Positions 23,188-35,385 of a DNA stretch of 64,000 bases are shown one piece after another (the stretch's first letter is position 1; every line of letters begins with the position of its first letter). Position numbers and translations under genes: made by a program. Origin of the DNA: Alopecurus myosuroides (Eukaryota; Streptophyta; Magnoliopsida; Poales; Poaceae); contig CM054061.1 of the NCBI GenBank assembly GCA_028641055.1, positions 56,310,993 through 56,374,992 on the forward strand, given 5' to 3'. The notes under the pieces are model-generated. The model searched no databases, was not told the origin of the DNA, and saw only the letters and a list, made by a program, of their open reading frames with translations.

Positions 23188-24758
23188 CGATACGTCATAA
23201 ACGTATCCCTAATTTCTGATGCTCCATGATCATATTATGCCAATTGCTACATGTTTACTCCCATATTTATAGCATTTTCATACGTTTTTCGGGACTAACC
23301 TATTAACAAGATGCCAAGTGCAAGTTCCCTGTTTTCTGCTGTTTTTGGTTTCTGAAAAGTTGTTCTGGAAACTTTCTCGGAATTGGATCCCACAAAGCCC
23401 AAAGTACCTATTTTCCCTGGAAGCATCCAGAACACCGAAGAGGATTCGAAGACGGGCATTAGGGGGGCCACACCATAGGGTGGCGCCGGTCCCCCTAGCC
23501 ACGCCAGCTATGGGTGTGGGGCCCCCTGGCCTCCACCGCCTCTGCCCTTTCTCCTATTTATTCCCCCCGGATGGAAAACGCTAGGAACCTGATCAAAAAT
23601 CCCCGAAAAGTTCCGCAGCCACCGTCGTCGTCAACCCTAGATCAGGGGGGTTCTGGAGATGTCTCCCAGCACCCTTGAGAGGAAATCATCAACGGAGGCT
23701 TCTACATCACCATGCCTGCCTCCAGAGTTATGCTTGAGTAGTTCATCCCTGGACTACGGGTCCATAGCAGTAGCTAGATGGTTGTCTCCTCATATGCCTC
23801 CATGTTTAGATCTCGTGAGCTGCCTATCATGACCGAGATTGATCTTATGTAATTATATATGTTGTGTTTGCTGGGATCTGATGAATATTGACCTTATGGC
23901 AAGTTGATATAGTCTTTATTGTATATGTTATTTGTTATCTTGAATGCTTTCCATTGCTAGTGGCTGGTCTGGCCAAGTAGTTGCTAGTGACTCCAAGAGG
24001 GAGTATTTTGGCTAGATAGTGGGTTCATGCCTCCTTTTCACTTGTGCTCGAGTGAAAAAAACGTGACGGGGGAGGATGTGTTGTTTCCACTAGGGAGAAA
24101 AAAGCGGTGAGAGTACCTGGGTGTATAATCATTTCTTACATTACACACATTGTTTAATGCAATTATGTGTTGCTTGCAACTTAATACCTAAGGGGATTCG
24201 GATGATAATCTGAGGGTGGATTATTAGTCTTAGATGCAGATGGATTTAGGTCTATGTATTTTGTTGTAATGCCCGCACTAATGTCATAGTAGTCTACATG
24301 TTATAATGGGCACTACGGTGCAACCTCTATTTGTCAATTTCCCAGCTGTCATTTGTTCACCCAACATGTTATTTTTATGGAGAGACACCACTAGTAAACC
24401 TATGAACCCCGGTGCATTTTCCACACTGTTAAACAAACCACAACAATTTCCTTCTCTCTTTACTTACTGCAGGCATACACTGTTTTCCACACTATACGTC
24501 TAATCTTTGTTTTCAGCAAGACCGGTGAGATTGACAACCTCACTGTACCACTGGGGCAAAGTATTTTGGTTGTGTTGTGTGCAGGTTCCACGTTGTTGCT
24601 GACACCGGTGAAGCGCCAGCACCACCGTCAGTGGCATCAACCTTCCGAAGGTCCTCTTTCTCCTACTGGATTGATAACCCTGATTCTTAACTAAGGGGAA
24701 TACTCCTACCGATGTGCTCATAACACCCTCCTCTTGGGGTTCCCAACAAAACATAGCA
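23188..24758 (+). repeat. 5' LTR of element B
   Basis: 1571 bp. The first base is C instead of T (CGATACGTC), and it ends AACATAGCA, as does the 3' copy. Carries a word TGTTTCCACTAGGG that looks like a CACTA end but is ordinary LTR sequence. Confidence 0.9.
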
Positions 24759-24768
24759 AGTATATTTC

Positions 24769-24786
24769 TGGCGCCGTTGACAGGGA
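24769..24786 (+). other. Primer binding site, element B
   Basis: TGGCGCCGTTGACAGGGA lies 10 bp after the LTR. Same class as in element A, with changes in the 3' half. Confidence 0.7.
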
Positions 24787-24950
24787 GAAGGAAGTCTTCT
24801 GGCAAGGGGAGTCTCTCACTCTCAACCTCTTTATTTTGTTTATTGTCTTGTTTTCATTTTTGTCTTGTTTTTCTTTCCTATATTAAAAACACACAAAAAA
24901 TTAGTTTACTTTATAGCTGTTATTTATTTGCTTTTTATTATTCTACTAAA

Positions 24951-26406
24951 ATGAGTTACTCTGAGAATACGAAGTTGTGTGACTTCACTAGCACAAACAA
25001 CAATGATTTTATTTGCACACCTATTGCTCCACCTGCTCCTACTGCTGCTTTCTATGAGATTAAACCTGCTTTATTAAATCTTGTTATGAAAAAGAAATTT
25101 TTTGGTATTAGTACTGACGATGCTGCTGCCCACCTTAATAATTTTGTTGAACTATGTGAGATGCAAAAATATAAAGATTCGGATGTAAATATTATTGAAC
25201 TGAAATTATTTCCTTTCTCTTTGAGAGGAAGAGCTAAAGAATGGTTGCCATCTTTGCCTACAAATAGTATTGATTCATGGACTAAGTGTAAACATGCTTT
25301 CATTGGAAAATATTATCCTGCTGCTAAGATTATATCCGTGAGAAGTGACATAATGAATTTTAAACAATTTGATAATGAACATGTTGCTAAAGCTTGGGAA
25401 AGAATGAAAACTATGGTGAAGAATTATCCCACTCATGGACTGACTACTTGGATGATTATACAAACTTTTTATGCAGGGCCGAATTTCTCCTCAAGGAACC
25501 TATTGGATTCAGCTGCTGGAGGTACCTTCATGTCCATCACTTTGGGCAGTGCAACAAAGCTTCTTGATTATATGATGATACATTATTCAGAGTGGCACAC
25601 TAAGAGAGCTCCACAAGCTAAGAAGGTAAATTCTATGGAAGAAACCTCCTCTTTGAGTGAAAGGCTTGATGCTATTATGTCTATGCTTATTAATGGTAAA
25701 GCTCAAGTTGATCCAAATAATGTTCCTTTAGCCTCTTTGGTTGCTCAAGAAGAGCATGTTGATGTAAACTTTATTAGAAATAATAATTTTGGTGGAAACA
25801 ATTATAAGCCTTATCCTCCTAATAATGGTTATGGTAATTCTTATGTTAAATCCTACAATAGCAACGAAATCTCTACCTATGATCTTGAAAACATGCTTAG
25901 AGAATTTATTAGCACACAAACTGCTTTTAATAAATCTGTTGAGGTAAAGCTTGGTAAAATAGATGTTCTTTGTTTCTAAAGTAGATAGCCTCGCTATTGA
26001 TGTTGATTTTCTAAAACTGAAGGTTTTGCCACAATATGTTAAACAAAGTAAAAATTTGAATGCCATCCAAGTTGAAATTGATAATAATGTCAGATTGATG
26101 GCTGAATTACATGCTAGGTGGGAAGGAGAAGAGGAATTGGCTAGAAAGAATAATATTGCTAGAGTTTGTACTATCACAACCACTAGTAAAACTGGAGCTC
26201 CAAGTGCTAGTAAACCTCCTACTATCAATGGTAAATTATTTGGTGTTAATAAAGTCCTTACTCCTCCGGTGAAACGTGCTAAATTGCCTCAAATTGTTGA
26301 AACTGCTTCTGGTCAAAGTGCTGAAATTTTTAAAGATGCAGGGGATAATGGTCCTATTTATTTTGATGATAATAATTTTGATTTTGATGATTGCAACATC
26401 TGCTAA
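24951..26406 (+). pseudogene. Gag of element B
   Basis: ATG at 24951 (MSYSENTKLCDFTS) opens 342 codons. Residues about 85-180 form the retrotransposon gag core (LKLFPFSLRGRAKEWLPSLP, then FIGKYYP). A Gly/Asn/Tyr-rich stretch follows (NNNFGGNNYKPYPPNNGYG). A frameshift near 25970 moves the rest to the 25963-26406 frame, which has a coiled-coil segment and an acidic end. No CCHC knuckle is present. The frame ends in TAA at 26404-26406 and the protease follows in the same frame. Confidence 0.8.
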
Positions 26407-26412
26407 GTTATT

Positions 26413-26970
26413 ATGTTTCTACAAAATCTTGCTAGAATTCCCAATGCTAGTACCATGAATATGGCCTTTACTAAACAGATTACAAATGCTCTCATGAAAG
26501 TTAGGGAACAAAAGTTGAAACTTGAAACATCTATCCCTAGGAAATTATATGATGGTTGGGAGCCTATCATTAAGATAAAAGTAAATGATTTTGATTGCAA
26601 TGCTTTGTGTGATCTTGGTGCTAGTATCTCTGTTATACCTCAAAAGCTTTATGATATTCTTGATCTACCACCATTAGAACAATGTTATTTGGATGTTCAT
26701 CTTGCTGATAATGCTAAGAAGAAACCTCTTGGTAGAATTGATGATGTTCTTATTATGGTTAACAATAATCTTGCCCCTGTTGATTTTGTTGCTATGAACA
26801 CTCAATGCAATGCTTCTTGTCCGATTGTTTTGGGAAGACCTTTTCTTAGAACTGTTGGTGTTGTTATTGATATGAAAGCGGGGAGTATTAAATATCCATT
26901 CCCCCTCAAGAAAGGTATGAAACATTTTCCTAGAAAGAGTATGAAGATACCTTTTTTACTATATTATTAG
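26413..26970 (+). CDS. Aspartic protease of element B
   Basis: An intact 185-codon frame. The active site is NALCDLGASISVIPQKLYD at about residues 70-88, and the second conserved segment reads CPIVLGRPFLRTVG at about 138-151. This is the plant Athila protease signature. It is separated from gag only by one in-frame stop, so stop read-through or a recent mutation is possible. It ends at 26970 with no RT downstream. Confidence 0.82.
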   Translation: MFLQNLARIPNASTMNMAFTKQITNALMKVREQKLKLETSIPRKLYDGWEPIIKIKVNDFDCNALCDLGASISVIPQKLYDILDLPPLEQCYLDVHLADNAKKKPLGRIDDVLIMVNNNLAPVDFVAMNTQCNASCPIVLGRPFLRTVGVVIDMKAGSIKYPFPLKKGMKHFPRKSMKIPFLLYY

Positions 26971-29667
26971 AGCAAGTTATGATGTTGATGCTTCTTCACT
27001 TGAAAATAGTTGAGTTACTTTTTAGGCCTAGGTGAAAGGAGTCAAAGAAAAGCGCTATCGGGAGACAACCCGTTTTATTTCTCTATTTTCATTCAGTTTT
27101 CCTTTGTTTTCTTTTGTGTGCTTTGAACCTGGGTGTTGTCTATCTCCTTAGCAACCCCTCTTTATCTTTTATTTTGTGTTTTTATTGAGCCAATTAAAGC
27201 CTCTAGTGGAAAGTTGAGACTATATTTCGAATTTCTGCGCAGGAAACAAATTTCTGTTGTCCACTGTTAATTATGTATAAAATCACAGAAAAATCAAAAT
27301 GAACCGAGCTTAATTTTTTCTTAATCTTGGGCTATATACTCAACTATTCTTAGTTGATCACTTTTTTATTTGAGCAACAGAAGATTTTCGAAAAAAATCA
27401 ATCTCTACCTGCTGTTCTGTTTTGACAGATTTCTGCCAATTATTGCATTTGCATCTTAATCTCTTTATTTTGGTGTTCTTTTGATAAAAAGAGTTTTAAA
27501 AGAAGTTGTGACAGTAGGTAATTTGTTTTCGAGTACTAGTCTTATGTTGAAACTGAACCGTGTGACTTTATTATTTCGATTGCACTAACGTTGCTAATGA
27601 AGATTGTGAGAATTTTGGTGTGAAGGAAGTTTTCAAGGGTCAAGAGAAGAGGATGATGTGATGTGATGAAGAAGAGTGAAAAGCCTAAGCTTGGGGATGC
27701 CCTGGCGGTACATCCCAGCAAATTCCAAGTAGACTCAAGCGTCTAAGCTAGGGGATGCCCAAGGCATCCCCTTCTTCATCAACAAATTATCAGGTTATTT
27801 CTAGTGAAACTATATTTTTATCCGGTCACACCTTATGTGCTTTACTTGGAGGGTCTTTTATTTTTGTTTTCAGTTTATTCTTATTTTTATAATAAGCTTG
27901 GTTGGACCCCAGCATTCTTTTATTGGATAGTGACACGCTCTGCTTTTTCATGAACATACATTGTATTCTTAGTCTCTGTCTGGCTGCTGCATTTATTTAG
28001 CTCATATTTTGCATGCATCTCTTAACAGAGCTGTTAGTTTTAGTAGTATTATATGAGTACTCTCATGTTTGCTTGCTGTATCATAAAGAGTATTTTTGTT
28101 AAAACATATCTTGTATGGTGCTTGTCGGGAAAAGAAAATTGCTGCTTGATGTAGAATTTATAACAGTACTAGTAGAAGCTTGTACATACTGCGGCTAGAA
28201 CTTTTTCATGCCATGCTAAATGTTATTTTAGTTTTAAATCCTTGTGGTTATTGAGTAGAATGAATAGGCTTAAATATCTGAGAGCGTTTAATATTTCTTG
28301 AAAGATTCATGAGTTGTTTTTGTCATAGTAAAGCATCAATATATGGTATTCTCTTTCGAATTTTTTATGTTGTTGACTTGGCGCATGCTCACACCATGTT
28401 TATGACTACAAACCAGTCACGAATAGACTCCGTGATCACTTAGTTTTTGAACTTGTGATGCCTCTTATGCTTTAATTAATGATGCTTATGTCGCCATGCA
28501 TGATTATGTCTCTTATGCTCTCTTGATTTGTCGCTCCAGTCTTTTGCTAGCCTCCACCTGTACTGAGTATGGAATACTACCCGTGCATCTAAACTCCTTA
28601 AACCAAAGTTTTCCAATTGTGTACAACATACCTACGTACATGTGGTACTGCACTGCCACTCCAAGTAAATTGCTCATGTGTTACCTTTAAAACCTTCAAA
28701 ATTATTCCCGCTTTGTGTTCTTGTTTTTGCTGATGAGAACGTCAATAGATAATCTTTATCTCACTTGTTGATTGGATTTCACACCGTGGACTAGTGGCTT
28801 CATTCGCTTATTCAAATCATAGAAGAGCTGGCAGCGGGGTGCCCAGCCCCAAATTAATACAAACAAATTCTCTTCACTATTTTTTCCCCTGATTATATCA
28901 GTCAAAGCATAATTGTGTAAACAAAAGAGAAAGAGGGATGACCTTCTACACCAGTTGAGTCCTTCACCATGGGAGCCACGCTTGTGAATCCAGTTGGCTT
29001 GTGACGTACTGTACTGTCTGTTTACCATTCGTTGACATTAGCATACACCTCTCCTAGAAAAATAGACATTCCTCCACGGTGTCAAACTGTTAATACCTCT
29101 GTTTAATTAAATAAAAGGCTCTAGCACATGTGTGATCCCTGCTTCCCTCTGCGAAGGGCCTTTGTTTTACTTTTATGTTGAGTCTCCATCTTCTAACTTT
29201 ATGCACAGTTGAGAGGTCAATTTTGCCATTCTGAGTTCTATGTGCATTTGTCCCATAAACATCAATAATTACTTCATGATGTGATATTATATGTTCTTAA
29301 ATTATTTGTTCTAGTCTTCCTCGTGAACTTTGAAAGTGTCCTGGCATTTATGTTTTGTCCCACTCTTAAGGACTAGCGAAATACCACTTTGCCATGCTTT
29401 CTCTATACCTGAAACAAACGTTTATCTTTATTTGCATTATTATCCATGATACTTTATTTAAGATACTCTTCGTGATGCAAAGTAATTGTTATACTTTATT
29501 ATTAAAGTTCTATTTATCATGTTTGTGTTTGAAGTTTTATGATCTCAGCGTACATATGCTTTTTACATTTTAATGATCAAGATTATGATAGTAGCATGTC
29601 ACCTTAGAAATTATTGTTTTATCGTTTACCTACTCGAGGACGAGTAGGAACTAAGCTTGGGGATGCT
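26971..29667 (+). other. Non-coding internal region of element B in place of pol
   Basis: About 2.7 kb with no coding sequence. It is AT-rich with short open frames only. A hairpin-prone stretch lies at about 27685-27772: copies of CTAAGCTTGGGGATGCCC and GGGGATGCCCAAGGCATCCCC. The block 28540-29060 matches the 3' region of element A. It ends in CTAAGCTTGGGGATGCT before the 3' LTR. Confidence 0.75.
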
Positions 29668-30371
29668 TGATACGTCATAAACGTATCCCTAATTTATGAT
29701 GCTCCATGATCATATTATGCCAATTGCTACATGTTTTCTCCCTTATTTATAGCATGTTCATATGTTTTCTCGGACGAACCTATTAACAAGATGCCAAGTG
29801 CCAGTTCCATGTTTTCTGCTGTTTTTGGTTTCAGAAAAGTTGTTCTGGAAACATTCTCGGAATTGGACCCCACAAATCCGGAAGTGCCTATTTTCCCCGG
29901 AAGCATCCAGAACACCGAAGAGGAGTCGAAGATGGGCATGAGGGGGGCCACACCATAGGGTGGCGTGAGTCCCCCTGGCCGCGCCAGCTATGGGTGTGGG
30001 CCCCCCTGGCCTCCACTGCCTCTGCCCTTTCGCCTATTTATTCCCCCGGATGGAAAACCCTAGGCACCTAATCAAAAATCACCGAAAAGTTCCGTAACCT
30101 CCATCGTCGTCAACCCCAGATCAGGGGGGTTCTGGAGGTGCCTCCCGGCACCCTGCCGGAGAGGAAATTATCACCAGAGGCTTCTACATCACCATGTCTG
30201 CCTTCGGAGTGATGCGCGAGTAGTTCATCCCTAGACTACGGGTCCATAGCAGTAGCGAGATGGTTGTCTCCTCCTCATATGCCTCCATGTTTGGATCTTG
30301 TGAATTGCCTATGATGATCGAGATTGATGTTATGTAATTCTATATGATGTGTTTGTTGGGATCCGATGAAT
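29668..30371 (+). repeat. 3' LTR of element B, first part
   Basis: Aligns with 23188-23868. Interrupted by CACTA element C; target duplication AAT at 30369-30371 and 47167-47169. Confidence 0.9.
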
Positions 30372-30772
30372 CACTAGTGGAAACAACCCCTTTCGTCCAG
30401 GGGGCCAGGAGGCACCTGTCCCGGTTGCAACCAAATCCGGGACAAATGCTACGCATTCGTCCCGGTTTGTGCGCCCGGGGCAACAGAAACCGCCTGGGGG
30501 CATTGGTCCCGGTTCATGGGGAGACATTGGTCCCAGTTCGTGGCATGAATCGACCAATCCCTAGCCGCAGGCCACGTGGCACGCGCACGGGCATTGGTCC
30601 CGGTTCAATCCACTAACCGGGACCAATGCCCCTTCCTTTTTTTTGATTGGTGGAATTAGTGTAGCCCAGGCGGGCCAGCTCCGGCAGTGACACGTCGAAA
30701 AAACGCGGGGACGTCGTTTGTCGCCGCGGCTGCCCCAAAACGGCGGCGTGTTGGGCCCTGGGGGGCGACACG
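30372..30772 (+). repeat. Left terminal and subterminal region of CACTA C
   Basis: Terminal inverted repeat, then about 260 bp with at least six CCCGGTT or CCGGGACCAATG words. Closely similar to 51811-52075 in element D, base for base over long stretches, which makes C and D one family. The rest to 30772 is GC-rich non-coding sequence up to element H. Confidence 0.85.
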
Positions 30773-33679
30773 TGTGACGCCCCGAGATCGGGCACTATGC
30801 AGATTTCAGCATCTCCGCCAAAATTCACATAATAACCGATTCCAGGTTGCCACTTGTGATAACATTACAACAGTTCACGAATAATCCACAACAACAACAG
30901 AGGAGGTATATACAAGACGACTCAAACGAGTCAAGGATACAACTGATACAATACAAAGATCCAAATAACAGCGGAAGAAACAACAGAGTGTCCGACTACG
31001 GACAAGATACAAATTGGACTAAGAGTCCTGAAGATAACCGATGGCGTCCAATCCCTGCCCAGGCCAAGCCGGAGGGATTCCCAAGCTAACGTCGTCAGAC
31101 TTCAAACCTGTTGACTGCAATATGGAATATGCAGCCACGAAATGGATTCGTGGGTCAGTACGGTTAAGTACTGGCAAGTGGATAAACCATACTCACAAGA
31201 TACCATCGTAACCAATCATCACAAGATACAAATACTTTGGGTACAACGGAAAGGAAGGGATTATTGCAAAGAAGCGGCAGCTGGCTGCACTAACTAACTA
31301 CAGAGACGCGCTACAACATCCGGCTAAAAGAAAGGGATAAGATAGCGCGACAAAACCAACTATAACTACTCACCAAACAATACCCATCCAGTGTTACCCC
31401 CTACTAAGGAAGCAACCCAAGGAAAACTCACACTGTCGATTAAGGTGACATTCAATTTTTATGGTGGATGTAATCTATATTACTAGTCAAGTTATTATCG
31501 TTAAGTGTAAGTTGTCTGAGTACTTGTTAGCCAGCACTTTCACCAAGTCATCCATAACCGCGGACAACACGGCTTCTCGAGAAGATTTAACCCTGCAGGG
31601 ATGCACCAATTTAGCCGTACACGTAAGAATAACCCGCCAGACGGGGGATCAACCCACCAAGCGAGGTACTCAACACAACCCAACTCTTCTTCGCATCAAG
31701 CCCAAAGAACCCCGTGCAGTTGAGCGCACGGCTAATCAAGCCCCACGAAGAAAAGGGGACCCTCATAGCACTCTAAGAACGTGTCTCCCTAAATGCCGAC
31801 TACAAAAGTTCCACCCTGGCGCCAAGGGTTCGCACCTGCATATGCATGCGGCAAATGGAAAACCCGAACTAAATGAGGCGATTTGGACGAGATGCGAATC
31901 GAATCAAAGTTGCGGGGGGCGCTCATACTCGCTTCGCACATGCGGTTAGTGCGCTCATCATGGATCGGAGGACAAGACCCTTTTCCTAATTAGGGTCGAC
32001 ACTAGCAGGCCTCAAAACCACGCCGGGCCTCCTGCCGGTGCCTTATCATCAAATTATTATTACCCAAAACATTAACATGTTGTTGATTGAAATGAAACCC
32101 AATTATCAACTAAACAGGTGATAAGACGGACAACAAGATTTGAGCGCAAACAACACTAAGCATGCAACTACGACACAAGGCCAACAGGGTAAACAAACAA
32201 CAGGTAATAGGAAATAGAAGGAAGGCTATATCATGGTTGCAAGGTAAACATATGATAGGATCGAGACACAAGCATCGAATCATAAGGCTAGAATAAAGGC
32301 AACGGAAAGAATCGGTAACAAGTGATGAGAGGCATCCATAGGCAGCAAGTGAGTATACTTGCCTGGAATCCAGCAAGTAGAGGTACATCCGCAGAACTTG
32401 TAGTTGCTCACATCATCTCAACGTCCTATCCGCGAAGAAGCAACAAACTAGAACAAACACCGGATGCAACAATTACTTCTACGGCAAAAGATCCAGCATG
32501 ATCAAGATATGGATGCATGACAAGCTTAAGGATGATCAAAGATAAACTAGTTGACTTGGTAAACATATTTAAATGGGCCCATATGCAATTTGGATTGCAT
32601 ATGGAAAAGCCCATGAATTAATGTTGAATTAAATGATCTACAAATAACCATCATGTGAAAGTTGATTAGAATGATGCATGGATGATGAGAACAATAAGAA
32701 AACACAGCAGCTTCAATTTGATATGTTGTTTACCAAGTTTGGAATTTTATTTATTAAGTTATGAAATTTGGCTTCTTAAATGATTTAAACAAACATTTAT
32801 TGTTTTCACCAATTTTAAATGTTCAAAACAGATAACAAAATTTATATTTGGAAAGAACACAAAATTTTAGATGGAATACATATTTCATTTGTTGAATTTG
32901 GATTTTAGATGAGCAAGTTATTAAATTGACAATTTTAAATGCATTAATTAAGAAATAGTTGTTTTCAGCAATTTAAATTGTTCAAAACAGAAAACAAAGT
33001 TGATATTTGCAAAGTTCATGACAAATGGGATGGAAAACATATTTTACATGTTGGAATTGGATTTGAATTGCCCAAGTTATGAATTTTGCAATTTAAAAAG
33101 GTGTAATTAAAGCATTGAATTATTGCACCAATTTTAATTAGGAAAAACAGTAAACAAATTGTATTGAAAAGGTTGAAAACATGTATAAAATGTTTCAATG
33201 AACATTTTGAGCTATTAAACAAATTTTTTGGATCATTATTGAATTTATTATGCAATTTTTCATAGGCATTTTTATTCTGCCCCTTTTAGTAAACAGAGGG
33301 AAACATGTTCGAAATTAATTCAATTGTGACCAACTAAAATACCAATGTGTAGAGTTTGTTAAGACAAATTTTTAGAGCCCAAGTTTTCTCAATTTGGGTG
33401 AACACAACTCAAGTTATGAAATTCCAAAGTTTCCAATTTTTATTGCATTTTCTGTATTTAATTATTTAGTGCAAAATTTATTACAGAAACATATTACAAC
33501 TTTGACATTAACAGAAAGAGCACAAGATTATGAATCCACAGAAACTTGAATCATTGAAATTGGAGCAATTTTCAATTTGTTATTGATTTTACAATTAAAG
33601 GCTCAGATCTGTTTTTCTGGATTTCGGGAAATAAAAGAAAAGGAGTAAAAAGGGGGTGGCTTTGCGCCTTGGGGGGGGG

Positions 33680-33737
33680 GGATCGATCCCTTGACCTCTC
33701 GCTGAGATACAGGGTACAGAGCCACTAGGCTAATGTC
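33680..33737 (-). other. tRNA-like RNA polymerase III box pair in LARD LTR
   Basis: On the minus strand TAGCCTAGTGG (A-box-like, 33722-33732) is followed about 30 bp later by GGATCGATCCC (B-box-like, 33680-33690). The twin in the other LTR is at 38287-38338. The pattern resembles the head of a tRNA gene or tRNA-derived SINE, but no cloverleaf was confirmed. Confidence 0.35.
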
Positions 33738-34073
33738 TGGTTTGTGAGGGTATACGGATCTGACAGTAGAAGAGGTGACCTTTCGTGATTAACTGAATCC
33801 GAAACTTGAAGAGTCGAGCGCTCGATTCAGTTAAACGTAACCACGGTGATCACTGCGGTGCGGCTCGACGGCACGCATCCAGAGCAAGGGGATGACAGGG
33901 GGGCTAGTCCCAGAGGTGGTGCTCACCTTGGGGTTGTAGACAAAGAAGAGAGGCTCGGGGCGTCGTGGTGCGGTTCGGAAGAGGGCATCGATGTCCTGCA
34001 GGTTCCTGAACCTTGCCGAACGGAGGAGGAGGAAGAAGGTCCCGACCCTGATGATCTGGGACGTCCCTGTTCC

Positions 34074-34300
34074 CGCCGCGGTGTCGAGGACGGAGGGGAC
34101 TCCAAGGGGGTTCCATTCCCGCGCTCCGCGTGCCTCCTGGTGCTCCATGGCGGCGGCGCGGTGAAGAACTTCAGAATCCGGCCATTGCTCTCGGTGGTAT
34201 AGGAAAACAGAGAGAAGGAAGAGAGGGAGGGAGATGGCGGCTGGGAGGAAGAGGAGAGGGAAGAGGTTGGGGCTAGGGTTTGGGAAAGGAGGGGGGTAGG
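34074..34300 (-). other. Promoter-like leader and first-exon-like ORF in LARD LTR
   Basis: On the minus strand an AAACCCTAG word (about 34270) and a CT-rich leader precede ATG at about 34148. The frame starting there (MEHQEARGAREWNP) stays open and is matched in the other LTR (38753 downwards). Its shared part ends near 33925 at AAG followed by gtgagc, a good splice donor; beyond it the two copies diverge in frame. This could be the transcribed leader of the LTR or a captured first exon. Protein not recognised. Confidence 0.3.
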
Positions 34301-34889
34301 TATATGGGAGGGGGGAGCAGGTGGAGGTGGGGGCCATGGAGGGGAGGGACAGCGACAGTGGGGATCACGTTCTCCTCCTCGCCTGTACGGAGAAGAAGCA
34401 GAAGGTGGGCTGGGTTGGATTTGGTTGGGCTGGGCCAGGTCTGGCTCCCCCAAACGTTTTCTTTTCTTTTTATTAGCTTTCCTTTCTTTTTTTTTGTAGA
34501 AAGAGAAAAGGAGAGGAGGGAAGGGAAAAGAAATAATGGTTGAAAAATCATGGACTCATTTTTTATGAATTATACAATTCAAATGCCCAAGGGCATGATT
34601 CTTTGTTTTTGGAAATTTTAAAATGTGCCAAAGTTTTGACTTGGAATTTGAATTCACAATAAAAGGAATTTTCATTTAACCAAGCAACATTTATTTTTCC
34701 ACTTCAATTTCATTGAAAACAATTTGAGTGTGATACAAGAGGGCATTGTTTGAATTTCTTAAATTGTTTTGAAAGTTTTGATTGGTTTGAAAACAAGTGC
34801 AATGAGTATGATGCATGATGCTATGATGCATGATGATGCAAAAACAAAACAAGCAAAACTAATTTGGGGGAAAAACCCCGGGTGTTACA

Positions 34890-35385
34890 GCCGACACCAC
34901 TAACAAGGGGATTGCGCCCTCGCAATCCGCCCACGAACACGAGGGAGGGGGAAGTTCGACTATCGATTCTTCATGCTTCCAGTTGATCTCCTCGACACCA
35001 CTAACAAGGCTTCTCGACACCACTAACAAGAGATTCTTGTTCGGAGTGATGACGATCTTCTCCCACCAGGAATCTTCCGATGATCGAACCTATTAGGTTA
35101 ACGGCTCAGAAAACGTCCAACCCACGTAGGATCCTAATCTTGAAAGATTGAGAGGGAGAGAGACTCCAAAACAAATAAGATGAGAGGAGAAATAGAATAG
35201 AGATAAGGAGAAAACAAGAATCCTATTGAGATGTTTTCCAAAACAGATTTTGCACAAATAGTTTTTGACACTCTAGAAACATGACCGTTAGCGAGGTTAT
35301 CCTACAGGCTTTACGGACCCGTTGCTTCGATAACCATTCGTATCGAAACAACTTTGGGAATCGGAAACCTGGCTCTGATACCATT
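34890..35385 (-). other. 496-bp interior of element H
   Basis: No ORF. Contains three copies of CGACACCACTAACAAG (about 34893, 34993 and 35014) and the primer site at its right end. A purine-rich tract (about 35146-35210) is present, but there is none of usual form next to the 3' LTR. Confidence 0.7.
35370..35383 (-). other. Primer binding site, element H
   Basis: TGGCTCTGATACCA on the plus strand reads TGGTATCAGAGCCA in element sense, the usual initiator tRNA-Met site, two bases from the 5' LTR. Confidence 0.85.

Larger units (their letters stand above)
30773..34889 (-). repeat. 3' LTR of element H
   Basis: 4117 bp. AT-rich in the centre (32560-33600) and GC-rich near 33830-34450. The 162-codon plus-strand frame at 31461 and its twin at 36074 are both open but run against the element and have no recognised domain. 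Confidence 0.9.

Noticed and set aside
24080..24110. CACTA-like end TGTTTCCACTAGGG
   Set aside because: It is normal LTR sequence, found at the same place in the B 3' LTR (47370) and in the I LTR (62525); no second end or 3-bp duplication goes with it.
31461..31949. 162-codon plus-strand ORF in the left LTR of H, with a twin at 36074-36562
   Set aside because: Present twice only because LTRs are duplicates, antisense to the element, no domain, and low-complexity composition. LTR age is too low for openness to be evidence.
33700..33740. A true tRNA gene in the LARD LTR
   Set aside because: Box-like motifs are present but no complete cloverleaf or discriminator could be drawn; kept only as a weak finding.
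34265..34280. Telomere-like repeat (CCCTAG word)
   Set aside because: A single AAACCCTAG, a common plant promoter word; not a telomeric array.
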